A DNA stretch of 64,000 nucleotides from Alitta virens (GCA_932294295.1 OW028576.1:24993227-25057226); one strand, 5' to 3'; shown: positions 43,967-54,870, numbered from the stretch's first letter. Translations and numbers: made by a program. Notes: generated by a model not told the origin, from the sequence alone.

Positions 43967-44407
43967 TTACAAAAGCTTCACTTTACCAACCACCACGTCA
44001 TCGATAGATAAATGCAAGTACTTTGTCACTTTCCGAGGCTTCTTCACCACTGGTGTCTTCTTCACCCGCCCCGTGCTCTTTACATGACTTTGGTGGGGTA
44101 CGTCAGTTACAGCAGCATGGGGGATCACGTCAGTTGCAGCATGGACCACAGCAGACGCATCGGTTGATGGAGATTCCACGTCATTCACTGGCGTTTCACC
44201 CACCTCACTCAAACGTTGCTTCCTTCTTTTTTCACAGGTTGTACACCGCTCAGATTTTTCACAAGCAAAATAAGTACCATCTGGAAAAATTCTGCAGCAA
44301 CTACGGCATCGACGGAAAGTGGGGTATGTTTCCTTGCAGATACTACAAGGTTCCTTTTTTCCCGCACCCTGAGTGTTTTTTCGCCCGCAAAATCTACAAT
44401 CCTTCAT
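43967..44407 (-). CDS. Cys-cluster (zinc-binding) protein
   Basis: 146 codons. The first 60 residues hold four CxxC pairs (C4/C7, C21/C24, C34/C37, C55/C58) plus C49, consistent with two zinc ribbons or a treble-clef pair, followed by KRRKQR. A Ser/Thr/Val-rich linker and a basic end (RVKKTPVVKKPRKVTK) suggest a nuclear, nucleic-acid-binding protein. It sits 2 bases from the start of member C and near the PC4-like gene; a late or early transcription factor role is inference. No named family recognised. Confidence 0.6.
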   Translation of the reverse strand: MKDCRFCGRKNTQGAGKKEPCSICKETYPTFRRCRSCCRIFPDGTYFACEKSERCTTCEKRRKQRLSEVGETPVNDVESPSTDASAVVHAATDVIPHAAVTDVPHQSHVKSTGRVKKTPVVKKPRKVTKYLHLSIDDVVVGKVKLL

Positions 44408-44468
44408 TGCGGTTCAAGTAAAACTCAACATCGTATTTTTCCATCAAACCCTCCTCTCCCCAGGGGCC

Positions 44469-44726
44469 TTATTCGTTGGTCCTATCAGTAGCTGCAGCAT
44501 CAACATGGGGCTCAGTCCCAGCAACCGAGGCAACACAATTGTCTTTGTCATCCGCTTCCCCCTCCACCTTCTCCCCCTCCTCCGCTGCGTCCTCGACTTC
44601 TCCGTCTGTGACTTCCTGGTTATGATAATTGGAGTGACAACATACACACACGAGGTCAGGAAATTTCAATGGGGGTAAGCTTCCTTTACCAAACGTTTTG
44701 CTTGCAACTTGACCCATCATTGTCAA
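44469..44726 (-). CDS. Small acidic protein
   Basis: 85 codons beginning MTMMGQVASKTFGKG, with one CVCC word and then a long Glu/Asp-rich tail (EVEDAAEEGEKVEGEADDKD). It overlaps the PC4-like gene end by 4 bases (ATGA-type overlap), which supports real translation. No family recognised. Acidic tails like this are common in proteins that contact basic DNA-binding partners. Confidence 0.4.
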   Translation of the reverse strand: MTMMGQVASKTFGKGSLPPLKFPDLVCVCCHSNYHNQEVTDGEVEDAAEEGEKVEGEADDKDNCVASVAGTEPHVDAAATDRTNE

Positions 44727-45079
44727 CTTCTCTTACCCCCCTTCTTGGTTTCCCCCAGGCTTTTCTTGCTTTTAGATTTCTTACGTTTTGGGGGGGTATC
44801 ATCATCATCATCCTCATCATCATCCTCCTCATCATCAGCCTCGGACCCGCTTGGTGAGGTGTCTTTTTCCTCCTCAAACGCATGCACTTTAGCTACAATC
44901 TCGGGTAACACTTTTTTCAAGAGTAGGACGGCTTCTGCGTGCAACGTAACGCGCTTCATTTTACGACGATCAGATACACCAGGAGGTAACCTGGTATCCA
45001 CCAAGTGCATATACAACTGTCCCTTAAACTCAGTCAGGGAAATGGTGTAACGTGAGGTTAAATTTTTCCTGAAGTCCAT
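44723..45079 (-). CDS. PC4/p15-like ssDNA-binding protein
   Basis: 118 codons. Residues about 6-64 match the pattern of the PC4 (SUB1) core: a strand LTSRYTISLTEFKGQLYMHLVDTR, a loop with basic residues, and a closing helix VTLHAEAVLLLKKVLPEI. PC4 proteins bind single-stranded DNA and assist transcription or replication. An acidic run (78-94, almost all Asp/Glu) and a Lys-rich tail follow, an arrangement also seen, in other order, in cellular PC4. It is the first minus-strand gene next to the divergent centre at 45.1 kb, which suggests early expression. Likely role: coating displaced strands during protein-primed replication, or acting on transcription. Confidence 0.7.
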   Translation of the reverse strand: MDFRKNLTSRYTISLTEFKGQLYMHLVDTRLPPGVSDRRKMKRVTLHAEAVLLLKKVLPEIVAKVHAFEEEKDTSPSGSEADDEEDDDEDDDDDTPPKRKKSKSKKSLGETKKGGKRS

Positions 45080-45131
45080 TTTATTAACTTTTGCTATGAG
45101 GAGGCAAATGTAGCTTTCTCCCAGGGACTAC
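45080..45131. promoter_or_regulatory. Divergent intergenic centre of the Polinton
   Basis: Only about 50 bases separate the PC4-like start (minus) from the first plus-strand frame. If both transcripts start here, it must be a compact bidirectional promoter. No TATA box is seen. Confidence 0.35.
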
Positions 45132-45905
45132 ATGCCTGCAGGAAACGCCCTATTACGTAACCTGATAGGTGAGTATCTTGAGCACATGTGCGTGCCTCGA
45201 GGGGCACAAGGTAGTGCCAATTGGTACAATACGTGGACTGATGAGGGGGAATACGTAGTCAATGACACCCTCCCCCACACGAGAGCGCACCTTACATCTA
45301 CCGCACGCTCAAAACTTACACCACTGCCCCCTGAGACAGCAAGAAGACACCACCAATCTTGGAGGTACCCTGGGCAAGTCAAAGGATCAACACAATGCCC
45401 GAAACATTTATCAAGATGAGTGACTTCATCGAAGACATTAACCTGAACATTGCTACACAGAGGCTATGGATGGCTAACTTGGATATTTGTTGTTCGGTCT
45501 TTGAAAGGGTATACACGTCCGTTCAAACCGCAGTGGAATCGCTCTTGCAAAATTTGTTACCCTGGAGGAAAGCTGGGAGCATTGCCCTCACCCCCGAAGA
45601 AATGGGGCATGTGCTACACAAAAAAGAAAAGTTGGTTCCAAGTGGACTTTGTCTTGGTGATAGGAGGCTGGGGTCACTGCACCACCACCCCAAACATGGA
45701 TGTGACCCAAGACCACACACCAACATATGTCAAATGTGGGGCAAGCATTATATGCCAACCACCTCCACCCATTCACGCTCAGATGGGATCAACAGGACGG
45801 GGGGCGGCAACCAAAAACTTGTCGGCTCTCATCAACAGCCCCACCGCAGAGGGTAATGTGGACAGCGCATTGATTTACGAAAACGTCTCCCTGTACCCGT
45901 GGTGA
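45132..45905 (+). CDS. Uncertain plus-strand coding region, probably broken
   Basis: Three overlapping frames (45132-45419, 45359-45856, 45450-45905) cover the region. The most protein-like parts are MPETFIKMSDFIEDINLNIATQRLWMANLDICCSVFERVYTSVQTAVESLLQNLLPW (from about 45395) and, in another frame, a downstream part ending ALIYENVSLYPW. This pattern fits one gene with one or more shifts, but with no recognised family I cannot place them. Confidence 0.3.
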
Positions 45906-45991
45906 GCCCTGATAGCGCACCTGCGGATTAACCATCCTACGCGAGCGTTGCTAATCCAACAAATCAAGCAAAGGAAGACTTTGACTTTTCC

Positions 45992-46471
45992 ATGGAGTGT
46001 CTTAATGCGCTAATAGAAGACGAGGGAGCGCATGCCAACCGTGAAGAGGGTGATACGTACCTCGATACACGGGACGGGGGGACGGGTGAAACACACCATA
46101 GTGTTATAGCAGTGCATTCGTACGCGCCAATAAAGGAGGGAGTGCACCTGACGGAAGCAAAGGATAGTGTGGATTCGGATGGTGACTGGGAAGTCATGCT
46201 AGATGATGTTCGGCGAAAATTCCGGGAAACCTACGATGTCACGCGGGGAGGAGGTGTGAAAAAATGCTCCATTCGACACCTTGGGATGAGCCCGAAAGAA
46301 AAGAAGCTAATCACAGCCATTCTAAAAGAAAAGCCTTGTGAAATCAACAAGGAAAGACGCTTGGAACTATTTGAACAAAACCTAGAACTAATCAAACAGT
46401 TCGAGGTCATGAACAAAAGGTTAATAACGTTCATGCAACACCCCATCAAATTGCTCTGTGAGGAAATATGA
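45992..46471 (+). CDS. Hypothetical acidic-basic protein upstream of integrase
   Basis: 159 codons, uninterrupted; the frame is open for about 60 bases upstream without another ATG. The first half is acidic, the second helical and charged (SPKEKKLITAILKEKPCEINKERRLELFEQNLELIKQFEVMNKRLITFM), with coiled-coil character. It ends 50 bases before the integrase start on the same strand. No family recognised. Confidence 0.5.
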   Translation: MECLNALIEDEGAHANREEGDTYLDTRDGGTGETHHSVIAVHSYAPIKEGVHLTEAKDSVDSDGDWEVMLDDVRRKFRETYDVTRGGGVKKCSIRHLGMSPKEKKLITAILKEKPCEINKERRLELFEQNLELIKQFEVMNKRLITFMQHPIKLLCEEI

Positions 46472-46520
46472 ACATGTCCTGGGAGAGGAATGGTGAACAA
46501 TCAAAGCAAGCGTCAGTGAC

Positions 46521-47492
46521 ATGAGTGCGAGGACTCGAACAAATTTAGTGAAGAAAATTTTTACCGATGTTACAAACCCTGCTGGTTTCGCCAGTCCGAC
46601 TAAAATTTGGAAAAAAGCGCAGACCGTCATCCCCTCTATTACTCGCGATCAAGTGAAGAATATCCTCCAGAGTATTAAAAGCTACACCTTACACCGTTAC
46701 GTCAGGAAAGTACCCAAGACAAGGAAATACTTGAGTCCAGGTCTCAACCATTATTTTCAAGCAGATCTTTTTGTACTAAATGATGGTCTTGCTAAGATAA
46801 ATGGGTACTGATATATTTTATTTTGCTTAGACGCTTTCAGTAGAAAATTGTTTGCCCGCCCTTTGAAAACCAAAAGTGGACCAGAAGTGGCGGCAGCACT
46901 GCAAGCCATCATAAAAGAGAACCAGTCCATCCCTCCTTTAAAAATAGTGACTGATAAGGGCACATAATTTTTGAACACACACGTGCAACACCTGTTTAAA
47001 AGATATAGCATCATACATTTCACCGCGGAAAATGTTTACCATGCAGCTCTCGTAGAGAGAGTCATTAGGACACTACGTGAAAAGTTTGGTCGCTACATGA
47101 CACATAACAAGACGAGCATTTTCATCCACAAATTACCAGACTTTGTCTCCGCATACAACCGAAGTACGCATTCTGCCCTACCCCCGTCAATGAGCCCCGC
47201 TGAAGTGAACCCAAAAAATGAGACTAGAGTGTGGAAACACCAGTTTGCTCGATATTTCAGGCAAGCGGCAGGTTATGCTGGACAGAAAAATTTAGAAATA
47301 GGGCAAATCATACGCATAACAAGATATTCTGGGAGATTCAAGAAATCTACGGACACTACTTTCACAGGAGAAAAATTCATAATTTCACAAGTGCTACATA
47401 CTAAACCAACTACCTACAAAATCGCTTCATTGACAGACTCAGAACCAATCACAGGTGTCTTCTACCGAGCCGAACTTCAACCCGTCACATAA
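46521..47492 (+). pseudogene. int: RVE-family integrase (two internal stops)
   Basis: Polinton integrase, DDE type, producing the 6-bp target duplication. One frame of 323 codons carries TGA at 46809-46811 and TAA at 46965-46967. The first catalytic Asp is in the FQADLF stretch before the first stop, the second in VTDKGT directly ahead of the second stop, and the Glu in ALVERVIRTL. An N-terminal helical part and a C-terminal SH3/chromo-like segment (IGQIIRITRYSGRFKKS, FTGEKFIISQV, GVFYRAELQ) frame the core. The second stop lies inside the catalytic domain, so the product cannot be active and the element would need an integrase in trans. Its own stop overlaps the ATPase start (TAATG). Confidence 0.93.
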
Positions 47493-48144
47493 TGGAACAA
47501 GTTTTTAATGGTTGTCTGCCTCCTTTGTTTCGAATGGTCATCTCTGGGGCAAGTTCTACTGGTAAATCCACACTGTTGGGAAAAATTTTAGAAAACAGAA
47601 ATGGGATTTTGGAAAAGACTTCACCCGAATAGTGTACATGAGAGGTGTGCCAACCACCAATGAGGTCCAATGGAAGGAAAAATTTGGAACCAAACTAATC
47701 ACCCTGGATGGAATTCCACCCGAGAACATTGTGTTACCACTCTTAAGAAATCCAGATGGAACAACGGTTCTAGTCATTGAAGACCTGGACGAACAAGCAT
47801 GCTCCTCCCCCCTCATCAGTAAAATATTCACAGCATACAGCCATCACTTGAGCTTCAGCGTCATCCTCTCGACGCAGAACATTTTTCGCCCAGGAAAAGA
47901 AAGGTTAACCTTAATCAGAAACACCACACACCTTGTGTTGTTTCCCAACAACCTGGACGAAACAGTGATCAGACTCGTAGCACAAAAAGTGCACATAAAA
48001 GACCCAAAAAGAATTGTGACACTTTTTGAGCAACTAACCAGCAAACCATACGGATACCTCTCAATTTGGTCAAACTGTGAAAAAGAACTGAAATTCCGTT
48101 CCCACCTGAGTGAAGACAAGCAATACATCTATGTGCTGGATTAA
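47492..48144 (+). pseudogene. Genome-packaging ATPase, FtsK/HerA type (frameshifted)
   Basis: Polinton packaging ATPase. It starts at an ATG overlapping the integrase stop. Walker A is SGASSTGKST near residues 19-28 and Walker B is TVLVIEDLD. FTAYSHHLSFSVILSTQNIF is the motif that follows Walker B in this family, and a closing region has LVLFPNNLDE. The frame changes once near 47600, between the Walker A helix and the next strand. Everything after is open to 48144. About 217 codons, normal for the family. In virions this ATPase drives genome translocation into the capsid. Confidence 0.9.
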
Positions 48145-48286
48145 GGAGCAAAAGGACATTGACCTAGTACAAAGATTTCATCGACTAGTGCAAACAGGGC
48201 CCACACGAAAAAACATCCAGACACTTTGTCAGTGGGTCAAAAAACAATCACTCCAGAAACCACCAGACACTGTGCAAGTGGGTTAA
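48131..48286 (+). CDS. Small ORF overlapping the ATPase end
   Basis: 51 codons from an ATG inside the last ATPase codons (MCWIKEQKDIDLVQRFH...). Charged, helical-looking, with a tandem-like QTLCQWVKKQSLQ stretch. The overlap and the tight packing of this element make translation possible. No family recognised. Confidence 0.3.
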   Translation: MCWIKEQKDIDLVQRFHRLVQTGPTRKNIQTLCQWVKKQSLQKPPDTVQVG

Positions 48287-48340
48287 GACAAACCTTCGAC
48301 ATAACAAAATCTTCCAAATGTCAAGATATGTTTTTTCAAT

Positions 48341-48529
48341 ATGGCAGGTACAACTAGAGGTCTCACCTGGAAAACTAGACTATCTATGTTTTGCCTCATG
48401 TTTCTTGTTTTGGAGTTTTTTGTTAGCTATTCAGGTGAAAACACAGCGCGCTGTCACTCCACCACCACATGGGGGTTGAAACACACAGCGGCAAGTAAGC
48501 AAACAGTAATGTCTGCATTAATGCATTGA
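48341..48529 (+). CDS. Short ORF with signal-peptide-like start
   Basis: 62 codons with a hydrophobic core (MFCLMFLVLEFFVSYS) typical of a signal peptide, then a short polar stretch. Its 3' end overlaps the 24-bp subterminal inverted repeat. It could be an exon of a spliced surface protein, mirroring the membrane gene at the other end, since 'ttcaggtgaaaa' at about 48430 offers a donor-like word; no second exon was found before the terminal repeat. Confidence 0.3.
   Translation: MAGTTRGLTWKTRLSMFCLMFLVLEFFVSYSGENTARCHSTTTWGLKHTAASKQTVMSALMH
48506..48529 (-). repeat. Subterminal 24-bp inverted repeat (right)
   Basis: A perfect reverse complement of 23177-23200. Confidence 0.85.
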
Positions 48530-48675
48530 ACATTATCGATTGAACTTTATACTATGTTTGACTTGAACATTTCCGATTGTTATTTACATTGTGCATATTT
48601 TTTGTTATTTACCCTGTGCATATAAAGCTAACATACCTAAACAAACAAGGAAGTTGTTTATGTGTGAATAGTCCC

Positions 48676-48876
48676 AAAAAACCGAAGAGAAATAGATAAG
48701 TTAAAAATAAGAGCGCACTTGCGACCTATACTTCTCCACGAGGAAAAAACAGGGACGGGTAAAACAGCTCCAAAGCTCCATTACCGAGCATGTTAATGAC
48801 CGTAGTAGCCAAAAAACCGATTGAAAATAAACTACAATAAAACATTAAGACACTCGCGACCACTTTCCATACTACT
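48676..48876 (-). repeat. Right terminal inverted repeat of the Polinton
   Basis: About 201 bp, matching the left repeat except for two insertions present only on the left. Confidence 0.95.
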
Positions 48877-48882
48877 CCTATG
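48877..48882. other. Target-site duplication CCTATG (right)
   Basis: Identical to 22915-22920. Confidence 0.93.
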
Positions 48883-50815
48883 CATTGCTTATTGCACATT
48901 GCTACATTAGCATCAATTGATCAAAAGCACAAGGTACATGTTAGACAACTTTTGAAATGCAAATAACATTAAAATACCACAATGACCCACATGCATGATA
49001 TATCATCAACATATATGGTTTAACATCATTTTTGTAAATAATTCTGAGATTATTACTTTTGGTAACAGCACTGTCAAAAACAAGAACAGATTCAGACCAT
49101 GCTAAAACAGGAAACTGGAGTGTTTCCACCAACAATGTCCACAAGAGAGCAGCAGCTCATAGATCGTCACCATTAGGATAAGACTGATTAATACTTGCAA
49201 TTATGACATCTAACAGTTATAGGTTCTTAGGCAGTATTTTGTACAGCTACATGGGCATGATGAGGGTTAACAGAACAGACTGCAGACATACTAAAATTAT
49301 AAAACATAAGCTTTCACACCTGAAATAAAAAAAATGAACCATGCCAATTTCCGGGAAATCAGAATAACATAGGATGAGTCCATTGATGTTAGAGGGGGGA
49401 ATTTTAAGATTCAATTATATCTTGGAAAAATTAACCCAGCCAATTTTGACCCATGGTCCTGCATACAAAGCTGCACAATATTATTCAAGAAAGCCAACAT
49501 GCCTTATTTAGGCCTTTTTGTTAATCCTTCAAAGGTGTGAAGCAAAAGATATTAGTGATCAGGCACAACTAAATGTACACAAACAACAGTGATGTCACGG
49601 CCACTCTTCACAAAACAGGACACCAACGAAGTATCCAATGACTACAGTAAAGTATCAGAATCTAAACCCCTAAGATATCCTTTATGTGTCATATCTCTTA
49701 TAGATTCTGAAACAAAAATGCTTGAGGCATTTATGAAAACCTCAAAATTATCATCAACACAATAACAACTGTACATGCTAATTGAAAACAGGAAAAGTTT
49801 ATTAGTTCATCCATTTAAATATTTACCCATGGTAACTTAATAGATCACAGTTTAAGAGAGGATAAAACCATTAACTTGATCTAAAACTTATTGGTGAAAC
49901 ATTTATCTGTGTATTTTAGATATTTTCCATGTATTTTTATAGTCCTGCCGTGTTTTACTATACTGTCAATTTTAATACAATGATATCAACCCGAATGTCT
50001 ATGTACCCAGATTTCTGATTAAATAGATATACTTGTCTTTAGAACAGTGACTATGTTTTTCATGACTGATGTGGACAAACTTAAAAACTTTTTTTTTTCT
50101 TATTTTAAAGACATAGAGAAAGGTCAATGGAATTTTACAAGAACTTTAAAATAGGTCATATCACGTGAGGTACAGAATGGTCAAGGCTTCAAGGTATATG
50201 GGATCTTGGGTACAAAATATTATACATACAACCCTCTTGTCCTCTAATAACTATGTGTCATGGTGACCTCAAGGCCCGATTCCATAAAGCCATGCTATTC
50301 CAAGGCCATGTAATTTCAGCCCTGTCTCTGTTTGTGTAAAATACTGTAAATTTAACTGTTAATTTATTAAGCTCTTTATAGTTTATTTGATGTAGTATAG
50401 GTGCATGTGCTGCCGCTTCCATTTCGTTTCAGAATATCAGATATCACTGAAAAATATCATGGTCAGTTTTATTGCTAGGCAAATAATCATTATCTTCATC
50501 GCTTCGTAATATATATTATAAAACAGCACCTTCAATTTGTGTCCGATATTCAAAATTCAAAAGTTGTATTTGTACGAAAATGTATTGGTAATTCAATGGA
50601 GACATAGCCCATCTTATTATCTCATAAGATGACTATGGAATCGAGCATCGGTGATGCTATTCATAACGTTATAATGTCAGTTAGGTAATTTCCCAGGCAT
50701 ACAAATTTGCTTTAAATATATAGCTGAATTATTAATTTTTGATGAACAGTGTGGTTTCCCGAACGAGACTGCCTCGCTATGAAGTAAACTTTGATGGAAA
50801 AGATTGTCATTGCTA
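48883..50815. other. Right host flank, no gene recognised
   Basis: AT-rich intergenic DNA. Composition changes sharply from the element. Open frames are short and family-less. Confidence 0.5.
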
Positions 50816-51010
50816 GATAGATAGATAGATAGATAGATGTGGAAAGTGCAGCCCTCTAAAACAAGTTCTTGCTGCTATTGAGGGTTAATTGATGAGGTCA
50901 GACAGACAGGAGGAGTCCACCAATGTCAGGCATTTGCCCCATGGGTGGGATCTTTTTATTTGCCTCAGCATAGAAATTGAATACAAGGGGTAGATTTAAC
51001 TAACATGAGG
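50816..51010. repeat. GATA microsatellite and SINE-like repeat fragment
   Basis: A (gata)n run at 50816-50838 is followed by a block with 'gcagccctctaaaacaagtt', which recurs in altered form at about 12292, and 'tttatttgcctcagcataga', which recurs at about 55180. The pieces appear to be fragments of one dispersed element family. Confidence 0.6.
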
Positions 51011-51282
51011 CCAAAATTATTAACTAACATCTGCAAAGATTTCTTTATAGGCAGGTGGGACTGTAATCAAATTGTAGGCGGTACATGGGTCCACTTCACT
51101 GCACTAAACCCAACTGGGCTTTTAGATGGGTGATTCATGCCTGTTATCTCTTTTTGAATGTCATGTTGCCAATATGCAAACATTAGACATCCTGAATTGG
51201 ACTTTCTTTATCAAATATATATTGAAGTAGGTTTGGGTATGAGCAAAATTATTGTGTGTCATCATTGGTGGAGGCCCCAGTG

Positions 51283-51300
51283 CGGGGGGGGGGGGGGGGG
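51283..51300. repeat. Poly-G tract
   Basis: About 18 consecutive G residues. Confidence 0.9.
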
Positions 51301-54300
51301 TGCTTGACTGGGCAAACATTTTAAAATTAGCAGCTAGAACAAGGTTCTACACACCTTTTTGTATGCATTTGCTATATCTTGTATTGGTACGGGTATTTTT
51401 TCTTTTATTGTTCGGATGAGATGTTTAAATGGTCGTTCCATGTACCTGGTGTATATACAGAGGTGAATATAATATCCTACCTATGGGGTAAATGTGTGAC
51501 ATGGGTGGACTGCTCTATTCCACCCTTGGGAGCTGCAAGAACTTGCATTAGAGGGCTGCCTTTTCCATATCTATCTATCTATCAATTATGTAACAGTGTA
51601 ATCTTTGCAGTGTTTAACTTAATACACTCATTTTGGTATAACCACTTGAAGATGGTATATTATTTGACACTATCAATCCCATAAATCAACTTAGCTGTTT
51701 TATGAAACAAAACACAATAATTTTCTTGGCAATTCTTTCTTTGACCTTACTGATCAGTGACATGAGAAATTAATGACATCAGATGTGGTTGATATGCCAA
51801 AAATCTTTTTGGGGACTTTTTGGCACGAATAAACCATTAACCTCATGTGGGAATTTTACTGATAAGGCTTTTATTCCTACCAGGAACAACCACCAAAGAA
51901 AAACGATATGGGGAATATATTGAGAGCAATAATTTTTTTAAATGCTGAACCCAGAGTTCTATGACTTTTAGTTTCATTAGGACACCCTACTGGTGATGAC
52001 CAATGTTTAACAACGTTAATCCCAGTTTTATATTTTATAAAACAATTTGAATTGCAAAAGACTTTTTTTTAATTTAAATGCATGTCAATTAATTAATTTG
52101 AATATAATTAGTCATTTTCAAATATTTAGAACAGTTTTCTTACAAATTAGAATTAAAGATAAACATAATATGAAGCATGAAGATGCTATCCAAAGAAATA
52201 TGAATATTTCATGTGACACAAAATAAATAACAATATAACATAACGTGGAATAATATTGATATATTAAACTGTGTAACAGTCAGTATAATATTATGTCTGA
52301 TGCTTGATTTAATTTCTATGTTTTGACATATCTAAAATTATTCATTTTTTTTCATCTAATCTTCATATATATTTTCCTGTTCATGTTTGATTGTACTAGA
52401 GTATATGTCACAAAAGTAAGTAGTATTAAGAATCTGATCTGAAGAAACTTATAACACAGTGTATATCCTGGTATAAAATTATGTTATGCAACAAATAAAT
52501 TGGCATACTTTATGCTAGCACTTTGATTCCAGTCCATTGAATCGAAAGTATCACAATGTCATGTGGGCTAACTTAGAACAATCTTCATTTCTAATGCAAT
52601 CTGATTGTTTCATTTTACCTTGTCCTACTGTTACAACAGCATCAACATTATAAAGGCAGTATTTTACAAAAAGGTAAAATATAGTTGAAAAGTTAAAATA
52701 TAGTTGAGTACAAAAGATACTGAATCATTTGTGGTAAACAGTGTGTGCAGTATGCTAACATCTTTGGAGGATTCGTTCTGAGGCCAAAGATACATCCAAT
52801 GATATGCAAAGGAATGGATATAGTTAGGCATATTTGATATTACAGAATAAATATATATATTTCAGGAAGAACATGTTATTTAATTCATGATGCATCAATT
52901 AAAAAATGTTATTCTAAAGTTAAGATAAAACTGACCTATTTGCTGCACTAGGAAGTTTAAAACATGATTAAATGTTGCTAAAAATGGTTTTCCCCAAACT
53001 GGCTCAGGTCAAAATGTGTTTTTAATACTTTATTAGCATATATATACAACACCCGGATGAACACAGAACACATTCTATTGCCTTTTTGGGAGTCAGACAA
53101 GCACCACTACACAAGTTTCACACTTCACTGCATGAAAGGTAATATACATATAATTCAGTATAACAACACTTAGTACGGATTTTTGCATTGGAGCATGATA
53201 ATGTTCTGAGAACTGTGCAAAAAAAGTATTTAAATCAACTATGACCAATGAAACTAAAAAAAAAAGGTAAATTGATCTGAAATTGTCTTCAGTTCAATAT
53301 ACACTGGGTGCATAACTATTATATATTTAAGCAATGAAGTGCCACTGTGTTTTGAAATCTGTTTTATTTCCTTGTTGAAGGTGTACAGACATCTTGTGCC
53401 AATATATTTTGTGCTATAGAATTAATATTTGGTCAAATTTAGGTGTGTATAATTATTATTCAAGTATCAGAAATAACCAGAAAGTTTGATGAAATTTGGA
53501 ATATATCATTGAATATTGTAAAAAGCATATAAGAAGAGCAGAGCAAACACAAATTTGAAACTGTAATGTATGTACCTCTAGTTTATGTCGCACGATATCC
53601 TCATATGGTGTAACAAACACATACATTTGTATTATTCGTATATTTATCCAAACTGCACAAAACATTCAACAATAATATTCCAACTTCCTTTTTAGCTCTT
53701 GTAACAATTATTTTTAGCATTTTCGAAGGATGGAAAGCTTGTTCTACATTTTAATGAGTTCATATTCTGCGGAATCGATAAACCCAGTCTGACCTCCAGA
53801 TTTGGCTATTAGGTACCCAACATAATTCCAAGCATCAAATCGATAAGATTTGACCATTTAATGATACTATGCACAAATGAAAGGTAAATCAAGGACAGTC
53901 AAGTATATTAATGGATCTGTATTTGAAGTGTCCATCAGTATAAAATAGAAAACATTGCTTTTGCCTATGAAGTTCAGTACGGTTGGGAAATACATATATT
54001 CCATCCATATATTTGCACAGCCATTTGTGGATTGTGATAGCAGAGATCACCAAATACTTTAAAAGGTCAATCCCTCTATCCCAGAAACAAAAAAATAAAG
54101 TAATTGATCTGAAATAGCTTGATATGACCTATACAGAGTGCATTACTGTTATTCAATGGGTAGGCTCATTTCTAAGGGATTACGCCAAAATGACAAGAGA
54201 CAAACCCACAAACCGTCCAAAATTCATCAATAAGGGTAAGAAAAGGATGTTCATGACGAGGCTGCAGGGGTTCACTTTACCTTCTTAGCCCAAAACTGGG

Positions 54301-54870
54301 ACTGGAAAAAATTTACATCGACTTAATCCCACTTTTGAATTGAAAAAGATACCAACAATACTGAAATAGTGACATGGTATTACTGCTTATTTTGAAAAAG
54401 TTAATAAAAAAGATGCAATTAAAACTGTTTTAGGTGCTGTCCTAGATGTTATTCCATCCCTGTGTGCTATTGAACAAGTTATCATTCCACAATGTTTCCA
54501 AAATAAAGTGGCAAAAGTGATGCGGTTGTGATTTGCATAATAATTATGCTCACTGAAATTTCATCAGTTTTGCTTCATTTCACATTAAGCATAAATGATG
54601 AGGATTCTTTTGCTATCATCTAAAGTGCTTGGCTGGGGTAGAGCTTTTTAATCACTGCATACATCATTGCTTGTTAACTTTTAGAATTATTGAACAATAA
54701 CATACTTTCATAATAAGTATGCACGCAGTGTATCTGACAAATTGTTTAATTGGAGATATAGTTATTAGATAAATAAATTATATCCATGCTAGTTGCATTT
54801 ATGTAATTGCATTATTACTGTATATTATCAAAGGCATATTCATAATGATCATAACATTTCTTAATTGCAG
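51301..54870. other. Long AT-rich intergenic region, nothing recognised
   Basis: No frame above about 100 codons with family features and no RNA structure recognised. It likely contains the TLR promoter and 5' non-coding exon(s), because the exon at 54871 begins at a splice acceptor. Confidence 0.5.

Larger units (their letters stand above)
22921..48876. mobile_element. Complete Maverick/Polinton element, 25,956 bp
   Basis: The ends are inverted (AGTAGTA... / ...TACTACT), carry about 200-230 bp terminal repeats, and are flanked by identical CCTATG duplications. Inside are all the Polinton hallmarks: protein-primed DNA polymerase B, RVE integrase, adenain-like protease, packaging ATPase, major and minor capsid proteins. 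GC content is visibly higher than in the AT-rich flanks. The gene blocks diverge at about 45.1 kb: everything to the left is on the minus strand, integrase and ATPase to the right on the plus strand. The copy is decayed by frameshifts and stops, yet its termini and target duplication are intact, so the insertion is fairly recent in evolutionary terms. Confidence 0.97.

Noticed and set aside
44709..45050. Plus-strand poly-Ser protein
   Set aside because: The serine run is the complement of the Asp/Glu-rich tail of the PC4-like gene. The minus-strand reading has the recognisable domain.
51379..51684. Plus-strand ORF of 101 codons
   Set aside because: Includes a TATC microsatellite translation, has no family resemblance and no splice context.
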